64,000 nt of DNA from Trichoplax adhaerens (Eukaryota > Placozoa > Uniplacotomia > Trichoplacea > Trichoplacidae). The notes under the pieces were generated by a model. It was not told where the DNA came from. It saw only the letters and a program-made list of their open reading frames with translations, and ran no database searches. Of this stretch, positions 28,425 to 37,803 are shown one piece after another. The stretch's first letter is position 1. Every line of letters begins with the position of its first letter. The DNA lies in contig NW_002060943.1 of NCBI RefSeq assembly GCF_000150275.1, positions 1,819,732 to 1,883,731 on the forward strand. Direction: 5' to 3'. The translations under genes were made by a program, and so were the position numbers.

Positions 28425-28775
28425 CCATGAAAATACGATTGTAGTAAGCATCAGAGTAGTTCAAGTAGTGAAATGGGGTTAGGGTGAAGATTCTAAGCAA
28501 GAAATTAATCTATCCAAAATGGATACTGCTATATTTTATCCAACGTAGATGTGATAGATACCTAAACAGGTTGATATTCTTATGGCTTCTATGTCGTACC
28601 AACTGATTTCAATCGTAATGAAAATACGATTCTAGTAAATGTAAAAGTAGGTAAAGTATTGAAATGGGGTTAGTAGGAAGGTACAAAGTAATAAATTAAT
28701 CTTTGCAAAATGGATACTAGATATGTTATCCAGTGCAGACGCTAGATACCTAAACACCTTGATAGCCGTAGCTTG
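28425..28775. repeat. Degenerate tandem duplication, about 190-bp unit
   Basis: AAAATACGATTGTAGTAA ... GTGAAATGGGGTTAG ... AAAATGGATACTGCTAT ... AGATACCTAAACAGGTTGAT is repeated as AAAATACGATTCTAGTAA ... TTGAAATGGGGTTAG ... AAAATGGATACTAGATAT ... AGATACCTAAACACCTTGAT. Two copies, noncoding. Confidence 0.7.
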
Positions 28776-29045
28776 GACGTTCCATCTATCTGGTAGGGTA
28801 ATGTTTTGATCGTTGGAATAGTTGAAGACGTTGAAAATTGTTTATTATTGTTTAGATCGCGTAGTACAAATTGTTATTATTGGTTAGAATGATAATTAAT
28901 CTCAGTAATGGATAATGATGGACGGAATACATCATTGCCCTTGATTGATTCACAATGCGCCATTGTAACCTTGCGTAGGCTCTATTATTATTATCTTTTA
29001 AAGAGATATGTGTAAAATGGATATAATGGTCTTTCCTTGTTCCGC

Positions 29046-29151
29046 GGTAAACCTCAATGGAATGTTAGTTAATGAATGCTCTATAAACCTCAATGGAATG
29101 TTAGTTAATGAATGCTCTATAAACCTCAATGGAATATTAGTTAATGAATGC
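29046..29151. repeat. 36-bp tandem repeat, three near-identical copies
   Basis: The unit AACCTCAATGGAATGTTAGT plus TAATGAATGCTCTATA occurs three times head to tail with only one or two changes. The period is a multiple of three, so it stays open in frame and creates a 72-codon open frame with a repeated NLNGMLVNECSI unit. I treat that as a by-product of the repeat. Confidence 0.8.
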
Positions 29152-29579
29152 TATTGCTATTTTAATGGCGTTAAAGTTTCGCACCGCTACCAGAAAGTAG
29201 GAATCAGAATGAACAACGCTAATTAAAGCGAATCAACTCCTATCCTTGGTTGATTTTTCAATGTTGTCTCGGATAGGTTTCTACTGTTCAAGTCGATGTT
29301 ACTTTGTTTACTTTCCTTTTTTTGTAATCGATTGCAATAGAATACTACTGTGGTTAATTAATATAATACTCTAACTATTATAATAGCATGAAAGTGAACT
29401 TGGGATCAGTGACGATTCAAAATAAACAGCTTTTATCCATGCAAATGAAACTTTTTGGTGTTCTCGACAAACATGGATTATTGCCTTTGGTAGTCTTGTA
29501 TCGATCGAGCTGGATGTTCATTTGTCCTTTTCAGTACTTACTTTCAGTATTGGTGAGGTCGACGAAAAATTGAAAGCTG

Positions 29580-30450
29580 TTACATCACGCTAGCATTCGT
29601 CATAGGGTGGTAGTGCTAATTAGTCGATGTTGGTGCACTCTACTGAGTTTGTGTTTTACGTCATTCAACGGCTACTAATAATGTCTAAAGTAATGATAGT
29701 TTTTAAATTTGTATTAACGTAATAATTAATTAGTTTAATGCAAGGCGATTAAATAACCTATTGCTTAACCTACCATGTCATTGGTGCACTTTTATCGTGG
29801 CAACATAGGCCTATGCGTACGTATTACAGCGATGCAAAAGGTTGGGTTAGTTTAATAACTTACTTATTGATATATCTAATAAAATAAGGGTAGTTTTTGA
29901 ATTCGTATAACGAATAAGTAATGAATTGCAATATAGCTAAATAATTATACAATAATCTATTGCTTTAACCGATCATGTCATTGCTACACTTTCATCGTGA
30001 ATAATAATATACAGTAGGTCTACAGTAAGCGTTCGTATTATATCAACGCAAGAGGTTCAACTAGTTTAAGATACTTGCTAATGTATCTGAAGTAACGATA
30101 GTTTTTTAAATTTGGGTACCATAATAACCAATTGTAAGATAGTTGAAATATTTTATTCCTTAACCCGCCAAGCCATGTCACCGATGGATTTTTATCGTGA
30201 CTGATAACATAAGCCTTAGCGTAGTTATTGCTGTTAGAGGTTCGTCTAGTTAATGGCACTTGTCGATGTGCCTTGAGTCATGATAGTTTTGGAATCTGTA
30301 TACTGTGATAATAATTAATTGTAAGACAGCTAAATAATTTACCGCTTAATCTGCCATGTCATTGATGCACTTTCGTCATGACAACGTAAGCCTATCTGTA
30401 CGTACATCGATGCAAGAGGTTTGGCTAATTTAAGATACTCGTTGATGCAG
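29580..30450. repeat. Degenerate tandem array, about 190-bp unit, roughly five copies
   Basis: Recurrent landmarks in the same order: (C)CATGTCATTGxTGCACTTT, TCGTGxxAACATAxGCCTA, GCAAGAGGTT, CTAGTTTAAGATACT, GATAGTTTTTxAATTTGTA, TAATAATTAATTGxAAG and GCTAAATAATxTA. Copies begin near 29580, 29775, 29970, 30165 and 30350. They are strongly diverged, so the array is old. Confidence 0.65.
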
Positions 30451-31544
30451 TAAACTTATTTTTACACTATACTAGTATGCAGTATTACTATACTAGTTGT
30501 AAGTACACAATCAAGAATTAGAAGCTCCTTGAGTGTGCATAGAAAAAAAATAATTGTATTTTCAAAAACTGTATAACATTGTAACTATACCAACCCTAAT
30601 TTTAGTTTTTTAAAATATTATGTTAACTTAGCAGTATTGATTTCAAATCTAGCCAAATAGTTTTACACTAGATAAACTGTCTAGGAATCAATAAAGAATC
30701 TATTTATAGTATCTTTTCAATTTACCATCATAAGAAAATAAATTTGCATCTGTACTCTTGGGGTTATTAAGAAACAAGTGAAATACAAAAATGAATTACT
30801 GGGCATTCAATTCAAATATGCTTCATAAAGCATATTGATTAGCTTAGCCAATTCACAAACTCATATATATACCAATATTTGTTACAGAAAAATACTGATT
30901 TTATTCAATATAATTCAATTCGGCAAATGCTATCATTAAGAGAGAAATTGATAATGGCATTTTAACCGGATTAGGTCATTCATTTTCAAGTACATGATAA
31001 TCATATAAATTTAATTACAGCGTATAACATAGTGGAATATTAGTAAGCTAATAGCTAGGCTTCATAGTACAGTACAATAATTTCTGTTATAGTACCATAC
31101 ATACAGTACTGTACAAGGTTAACGAGCCCGATGTACCCTAGAATAGTAAAATCAACAAAAGAAATTGCAGTAGTAACGATTATCTTGATATTGGACTTTG
31201 AAATATGAACTACTAAATGCATCATTTAACAAGTAAAAAGCTTTAACAATATTCATAAATGTGGAAAGTATCCAATTTAGAAATATCTATGGACACAAAT
31301 ATCAACAATCTACAGATGTAGTGACGCCTAAATTCAAAGAGTGTTGGCGTTCAATTCAGGCTTACCTATACTCGTATATACAAGAAATACTAATCTGAAC
31401 AGAATAATGAAAAGGTGGTACTCTTTGCTTATAAACGCATATCATCATTAATGGAATAAAATAGTAACCTACAAATTTGTCCTGCCTTATCTGCACAATA
31501 AATGAATATTTTATCTCCATTAACCTAAGCTACGATCATATCCG

Positions 31545-32921
31545 TTAGATATGCAAAAGTTGCAAGGTATTAGGTAAATCTGGAGTTTGATTTTGTTGAG
31601 TAGATTGTATTGTCTCATTGTTATTTTTTTTTCTTTCGTCTCTTCGTTTCTGTCGGTCTTTTTTAGCCAATTCTTTCCTCCGACGATTGGATATGTATTT
31701 ATTAGGTTGCTGATGACTAGATGGTCTTCCTTTGATATTGCCTTTACTCCCTTTGGAAGATGATTGTTGTAGCTTTCCATTCGAATGATTATCCAGGGCG
31801 ACTTTATCTTCATTCTCTGCAACAGTATGGTGAAGATGATGCCCTGCAGTTTTTTGTGTGCTTTGGCCATCTTGACTGGTTAATTCCTCAATTTGAACAA
31901 TATAAGCAACAGTATTACTAATATTATATTCATGTTCTCGTAAGGCTTCCCTAACCAAGTTAATATCTGTACAATTGGATAAATGCATCACTTCTAATTC
32001 AATTTCATTTGGTTGATGGATGAAAGTATTACCCATAGAATTTGTAGCATCAGCATTCTTATTTAAGGCGCTAGTAGTCACTGTTGTCGTTATTTCATTT
32101 TTGTCTATGCACGTCTCAGAGTGAGTAGGACTGGCACCGATGGATGTCGTTGATGTTGTATCTTGAGCTGGTGTTGGATGAGAATGGGGGATAGAATCAG
32201 GATGACTGGCATCTTGGCTTCTAGGTTCAGTATTATTATGACATTTTCCTTCGGTTGCATCTTGTATCCCTTTCTGTTTCTTTTTCGTGGATTCATTGCA
32301 AGCAATTTTATCACTATCAGATTTGAGTTGAATTAACTTCACATCCGCTGCAGCATGAGGATGGTTGTCCTTAATTTTTCGAACAGACGAGTAATGCTCG
32401 AAATCATGGTAGGAAATATGGAGTTCACGACTACCAGTCTTTGTAGGCCCATCTATTCCTTCAATTTGCCAGCATGGTTTATTAAGTTGATGAATGACAA
32501 TGGTAAGGCGATGAATTCTAGCAAAAGCAACCAATGCATCATTGCCAGCAAAGGTCCCTTCTTGACCAAGCAATTGGATATGTTTATCAAAGGAGACATT
32601 ATCGATCATAAATGGTTCAAAATCGTTGCGATTTTGGATCATATATTGCACCACTTGTTGACGATAGTTGATATGATTGGATTCATGGCCTTCTAATTGA
32701 TCAGCCAAAGCTCGAAATAAGCAGTTTCCATCACCGGTGATTTGGCGTATTTTCAGTTGTATCCGACTCAGTTGTAACTTTAAGCTGTTTTCTTCACTCG
32801 ACGACTGCGTTTGTTCTTTCTGACGGCGTATTTCACGCCTGGCAGCTCGTTCATCTCTTTTTCGTTGTTGTTGAGCTAGTCTTTGCGATTTTTGTCCATT
32901 ACTATTCTGTTTTTTACCCAT
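31545..32921 (-). CDS. OTUD3: OTU-domain deubiquitinase, OTUD3 type (intronless)
   Basis: Cysteine protease that removes ubiquitin from substrates. Single open frame of 458 residues from the ATG at 32921 (MGKKQNSN); an in-frame ATG at 32945 would add eight. After a basic Arg/Lys-rich N-terminus comes the OTU domain (about residues 55-190). It carries the catalytic Asp and Cys in [19 protein letters not shown], then [11 protein letters not shown], and the catalytic His in [26 protein letters not shown] closely matches OTUD3. A Ser/Thr-rich disordered stretch follows, then a UBA-like segment ([18 protein letters not shown]), as in OTUD3, and a basic C-terminus ([20 protein letters not shown]). 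It lacks introns although most neighbours are intron-rich. It lies divergent to the Bcl-2 family gene, 1.6 kb away. Confidence 0.9.
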   Translation of the reverse strand: MGKKQNSNGQKSQRLAQQQRKRDERAARREIRRQKEQTQSSSEENSLKLQLSRIQLKIRQITGDGNCLFRALADQLEGHESNHINYRQQVVQYMIQNRNDFEPFMIDNVSFDKHIQLLGQEGTFAGNDALVAFARIHRLTIVIHQLNKPCWQIEGIDGPTKTGSRELHISYHDFEHYSSVRKIKDNHPHAAADVKLIQLKSDSDKIACNESTKKKQKGIQDATEGKCHNNTEPRSQDASHPDSIPHSHPTPAQDTTSTTSIGASPTHSETCIDKNEITTTVTTSALNKNADATNSMGNTFIHQPNEIELEVMHLSNCTDINLVREALREHEYNISNTVAYIVQIEELTSQDGQSTQKTAGHHLHHTVAENEDKVALDNHSNGKLQQSSSKGSKGNIKGRPSSHQQPNKYISNRRRKELAKKDRQKRRDERKKNNNETIQSTQQNQTPDLPNTLQLLHI

Positions 32922-33979
32922 GACGTTCCTGCCAATACCATGCAAGCTTGGCTATTGCAAATTTGCAATGCTATTAACAACCTTGCATCCAATTGGCTTT
33001 AGATCCTTCATTCATTGGCAACATCAGAATCCAATCCAATCTTGACCGCTATGACAGATGACAGTTTGGTGCTCGATTATACCGTACAGTGTGCATAATA
33101 GACCTGATGATAGACCATGTCGTACCCTAAATAGCAACTCAAGACGAAGTCAAGATATTAAAAGCTTGATAGGAGCAAAGCTTTGGCCATGGCTACTCGC
33201 TATGGCGTTGCATCTTGATAAGGTTGATTGGGCGAAATGATTAAGAAACGGCGTTCGTTTGTAATCGAAATGACTGGATTGCTATAGTAATCCATAGTGG
33301 CGAAGGGTCGAAATGGGTTATTTTATAGTCGTGTCTAGGAGACAACCGACGATGGTGTTTTTGGCCGTGGTGAATCCTACAGTACCTACTTTACGGTATC
33401 CTAGTACTGTACTACAGTACCATGATTGTTTGTACTGTAGAGGTGTCATTTGATGCCCCCAGATTGCATTTTTTTCCTTTCGTTTTAACTGACAGGTTGG
33501 TGTCCTGGTAAAAGAAAGAGAGACGAGAAATGGATGGTTATTCGTCCGAGTTGTACTATAGTACTCCATGAACGGTACAGTACAAGTGTAGAGCAAGAAT
33601 AGCCATGGGAAGAAAAAGATGATGTAATCCATCCAGGACGAAATACTTTTGTAAATAGAGAAATGGATATTGTACTCTCTTGCGCCATTGATTTTCACAT
33701 TCACTGAGGCATGTATGAAGCTGCTGCCTGAACAGGTTCTGAGGTTGGTGGAATGTTCTAGAAACACGGTCCACAGCCAGCGCAATCCTTTTCGTTTCAG
33801 AGAAATCAACACTAATGTTTTGCGACATTTTGAGAACAAAATCCATCAAAATTGTTATGTGTGGGAAGAAGAAGCTCTCATAAGCATGCCTGTATCATTT
33901 ATTTTTGTGAAGTAAATGATTTGAATTCGTTTTTTCACGATTTATAGTGTACCGTTATTCTTGTAAAAATCGCCATTGT
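32922..33979. other. Divergent intergenic region between OTUD3-like gene and repeat array
   Basis: No supported gene. Overlapping open frames on both strands at 33318-33915 are mutually exclusive and lack family resemblance. GTACTG/CAGTAC palindromes cluster at about 33380-33440. The OTUD3-like promoter must lie near its left edge; no TATA box was evident. Confidence 0.45.
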
Positions 33980-34425
33980 ACAGTACTACTGCTTGTGTAC
34001 AGAGTAGTACCGTGCTGCATGTCGTCGTTGGCAATGAATTACCAGCGTTGACCGTCAACACGGGTGACACGGTCTAGCGGACGTACTGTACCACTGCTTG
34101 TCGTCGTTGGCAATGAATCAGAAAGACAATGAATTACCAGCGTTGACCGTCAACACAGGTGACACGGTCTAGCGGACGTACAGTACAGTAGTACCGTACT
34201 GCATGTCGTCATTGGCAATGAATTACCTGGGTTGAACGTCAACACAGGTGACACCGTCTAGAGGACGTACTGTACCACTGATTGTGTACTGAGTAGTATC
34301 GTACTGCTTGTCGTCGTTGGCAATGAATCAGAAAGCCAATGAATGACCAGCGTTGACTGTCAACACGGGTGACACGGTCTAGCGGACGTACTGTACCACT
34401 GCTTGTATACTGAGTAGTACTGTTA
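33980..34425. repeat. Promoter-proximal tandem array, four copies of an about 80-110-bp unit
   Basis: Units start near 34018, 34099, 34203 and 34308 with (C/A)TGTCGTCGTTGGCAATGAAT. Each contains CAGCGTTGACCGTCAACAC, GGTGACACGGTCTAGCGGAC and GTACTGTACCACTG. Two units carry an extra internal 'CAGAAAGxCAATGAAT' segment. Inside each is an exact or near-exact palindrome, GTTGACCGTCAAC, next to (G/A)GGTGACAC. The array ends about 30 bases before a TATA box and 90 bases before the start codon of the Bcl-2 family gene, so it may bind a regulator; that is inference. Confidence 0.7.
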
Positions 34426-34454
34426 CTGGCTGGCTGGACCATGTAGAGTATTGG

Positions 34455-34462
34455 TATAAAAG
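34455..34462 (+). promoter_or_regulatory. TATA box of the Bcl-2 family gene
   Basis: GGTATAAAAGC lies 61 bases before the ATG at 34516. The spacing allows a start site about 30 bases downstream, near 34485-34492, and a 25-30-base 5' UTR. Confidence 0.65.
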
Positions 34463-34515
34463 CAGCCTGCAGCCTAGATAAATCTTCATTTTGCATACTA
34501 CTGCACAAACTAAGG

Positions 34516-37500
34516 ATGGCGCGAAATGAAGGTGACCATCGACTTCGCGATCGCTTCGGCAGCATTTTTACCAACTATCTAAGCGCAAGATTTCTCTTAA
34601 ATGACAACCAACAACGGGCAAGAGATGTAGCGCAGTTTCAAGGAGAGAATTACATTGAAGTCAACGGAGACGAGACCGATTTAGGCCGTGGACCTGCTGA
34701 TGTGGCACAATTACTCATTAACTTTGGAGATAATATAGAAGACCTTCGAAGTGTCACTCACGATTATATCGATCAAACATTGGTAATTAAGCTTAGAATA
34801 GACAAATTAATACAAGTGAAAAGTAATTGCCTTCGCTAATCGTTATCCCCTTGAAATGGATGAACAAGTGGAAAATGCTTGATCCATCCACTTTGTAGTA
34901 TTGCTACACTAGACGACATGCTACAAGTGGTCATGACTTGTTTACTGTTCAAAATGTCATCCTGCCCATCAAGGGGAATGGACTGGGCAGAATAATCCAT
35001 TCATGAATAGAAGTAAAAAGTAATTGCCTAAGCTAATTGCTATCCCTTTGAGAAGGATGGATAACTGGAAAATACTTGATCCATCTACCTTTTAGTATTG
35101 CTACCCTAGACGACATCAGACAAGATGTGATGAAATGTCCACTGCCGAAAAGGTCATCCTACCCATCAAGGCTTGAATATACTGTATATCCATCATTTCC
35201 TTCTTCAATTATACAATAGCATTGGGCAATCAGTAGTCATGAAATAGACAGCCGAGAGAGAGGTTGCTAAGAAATGTGTCAAGTGGAAAATGCTTGATCC
35301 ATAAACCTATGCTACTACTGTACTGTACAGTACTGATTACACCATCATCCTGGTCATGAAGGTAAGTGTGCTATTAGATCTGAGAAAGGTTCGGTTCAAC
35401 ACTTGATTATCGATCATTTCCTTCTTTAATCATACAGCAGTGTCGTTAAAAGTCAACCCGACTCCAGGGCGGGATTCGCCTGAAGAATTTCTGTAGTGAT
35501 GCAGTCTTTGGAAAGCGATTGCATTCATTTCGGGTTGCGTTTTCACTCCATTTAAGGACTCTATACGGTAGGGTGTGTTGGTCAAATATCCACTATAAAG
35601 AATTAGATTGAGGCATCCGAATTTCCTCCACTTCCCCCTCTTAAACCAGCCTTCGCCAGATTTTAGCTAAAGTAATTTCGAAAAAAATTTTATAGTCGAT
35701 AATTTGAAGAGTAACGCTAAATTATTATTCGTTCGGCGTAAAGTTTCGTTTTCAGCAATACTGTACAGTCTAGACTACAGTATGGTTGGACAATCTTGCC
35801 AAAGTCGTTTCTTAAAAGTGAAATTATTACACGTTGGGCATGCACGCTCAGTGACAAGTCAATTGTTTATTTTACTCCAGCTGACACGAGTTGTTTAGTC
35901 AAGTTAGCCAGTCCTACTGTTCACGGTTGTGTCTACTTCCCCTGCAATCAATATCATAATCATGGCATGACGATTTAAACCTTAAATATCCTCTGTATTG
36001 ACATGATGGTATCGAGATGATTTGGAGCCAACGTACATGTTACTATTTATCAAATTGCATTCCATAAAGTTCGTTCAGGCAATCGTGACTACTGTACAAT
36101 TTGAAATCCCTGCCATTCAGATAGTAGTTCCCATTTGCAAGATAAAAAAAGATGGCAACTTTGAAGAAATCATACTGTTTACTATCGCATTCAAGACATC
36201 CGTCAGTAAATGATCACTCGCGTCTTTAATTCAACAGGCAACGTAAAAACAAATCATGCTCCATCAACATGTATGTCCAACGTTGATCATATTGATTATT
36301 TTTGGCCCTTCAATAGGATTATATGGAGCACTGATGGTACTCCGTTTGCATTGAAAGGTGCCGCAGAGACAGTTTGATTCCCCAGTAAGTTAATTAGTCC
36401 CGCCATTAATCAACTCTGAGGAAATCACCCTGTAATATCCAGTAGTGCGTTAATTAAAGATGCCATTCCCATCATTTTTGTTCCTGCAGGCAACTTAAAA
36501 GAGCTGAGGCGTTTAGCGTTTTTACCTAGAAGGATTGTTGGACAGAAAACATAATGATAAAGTGCTTTAAATACTAAATTAGCTGTAAATCGATTCTTTG
36601 ATTGCAATAAATGGACGAGTAAATGAAAGTCTTTACCAGACTTTAAATGTACAGTACTTCAAGCACTCAAGGGTTTAGCTACGAATCGATTCTTTATTGC
36701 AACAAACTAATCTACGAAGTGATATTGCAGAGAATGTTTCATTTAATTAAGAATGTTGTTTACATTGCCGTTCTTTTCTAATTCGTAAGAATAGAGTGAA
36801 GGGCACGAAAATATACTACCAAGACTTAATAAAAAATTAGGCAGTTTAAGTTACTTCTGAATGAGAAATTAGCCCAAAGGATATGATTTCGATAGAACTG
36901 AAGACAGCAATTGCATTATTATTGCACTCAACCCAAATTTATTCAGTCCGTGTTTACTTTACTAAAGCACATATTCATATGATAAATGACTAGTAGTATT
37001 AATTAAAACATACCTTTTGAATTATCGTCTGTTATCTTTAAAATTGTAGCTTTCAAATCTAATAAACTGATACTATGCTGTATTATTATTATTATAATAT
37101 CAAAATTACGTTAATTAAATCAGCAAATATCTTCTATGTAACTATGTGCAAAATGAGATTAACTGATCTACGACTTGGATTAATATTGCATTATCAAAGC
37201 TTAGAAAATTTTGCAGATGTTAGTATCATGTTGACATCATTTTTCTTTCTATTTTTAAATATAGCATCTAAGTATTCAAGAAATTACCCAAAGATACCAA
37301 TGGATTGTTGATCATGTGCTTCATTCTAACCGAAATAATTCGTTTGGACGCCTAGTTGTACTATTCTATTTCGGGTATCAACTAGTTTGTCGTCGATGGG
37401 ATAATTTTGACTTCAAGCATCTTTTAAGAGAAGTTACAAAAACAATCATTCACATTGCCATAAACTATGTAATGGATAAATTCTGGGATGGAACCTGGGT

Positions 37501-37803
37501 AATAACAGACTATCTGCACATTATCCCTGATATCAGTAGCTACAATACTGCCATTACTCTTGCCATAGTGATAAATTCTTTGAATGATGACAATAATACC
37601 TAATTTGGGTAGAAGTGTTAACAATACTGTTAATATCACCTAACTTTGAATTTTTGGATTAATAACAGGATACCGTCTACGAGAACATAATGCAAATTCC
37701 GTTCGTCCAGAGCCAAATATCACCATTCCGAAGGAATTCTTTGATAGCAATAGCTCTTGTGTTCGGTTCAATTTTGGCGTTGAGTTTTATTCGACGTACC
37801 TAA
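34516..37803 (+). CDS. Bcl-2 family protein, multi-BH-domain, tail-anchored
   Basis: Regulator of mitochondrial outer-membrane permeability. Three exons: 34516-34782, 37265-37498 and 37669-37803, all phase 0 joins, 211 residues. The N-terminal helix IFTNYLSARFLL resembles a BH4/alpha-1 region. BH3: VAQLLINFGDNIEDL at about residues 76-90, with the Leu-x3-x-Gly-Asp core. BH1: NSFGRLVVLFYFGYQL. BH2: DKFWDGTW. The C-terminal hydrophobic anchor is SLIAIALVFGSILALSF followed by IRRT. BH3-BH1 spacing is near that of BAK. BH1 has SFGR instead of the usual NWGR, and BH2 lacks the GG of GGW, so it is a divergent member. Whether it promotes or blocks death cannot be told from motifs. The intron between BH1 and BH2 exons, right after the BH2 Trp, sits at the place conserved across Bcl-2 genes and is shared with the BAX/BAK-type gene at 49.3 kb. 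Confidence 0.88.
34818..35385. repeat. Degenerate tandem repeat, about 190-bp unit, in Bcl-2 family gene intron 1
   Basis: AAAAGTAATTGCCT ... GGATGxATAACTGGAAAATxCTTGATCCAT ... TAGTATTGCTAC(A/C)CTAGACGACAT ... GTCATCCT(G/A)CCCATCAAGG occurs at about 34818-34990 and 35012-35180. A partial third copy is at about 35275-35360 (GTGGAAAATGCTTGATCCAT). Noncoding. Confidence 0.7.

Larger units (their letters stand above)
27249..31544. other. Repeat-rich intergenic region between sphingosine kinase and OTUD3-like gene
   Basis: No gene is supported. A 90-codon open frame on the minus strand (27342-27614) just upstream of sphingosine kinase looks mildly protein-like but matches nothing I know. The rest carries a TTG microsatellite (about 28323-28351) and several tandem repeat families described separately. 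Confidence 0.45.

Noticed and set aside
32355-32696. 113-codon plus-strand open frame
   Set aside because: Antisense of the conserved OTU domain coding region.
33318-33915. Several overlapping open frames on both strands (up to 173 codons)
   Set aside because: Mutually exclusive, contain GTACTG repeat translations, no family resemblance.
36425-36607. 60-codon minus-strand open frame in the Bcl-2 family gene intron
   Set aside because: Short, no motif, and inside an intron supported by matching phases of the flanking exons.
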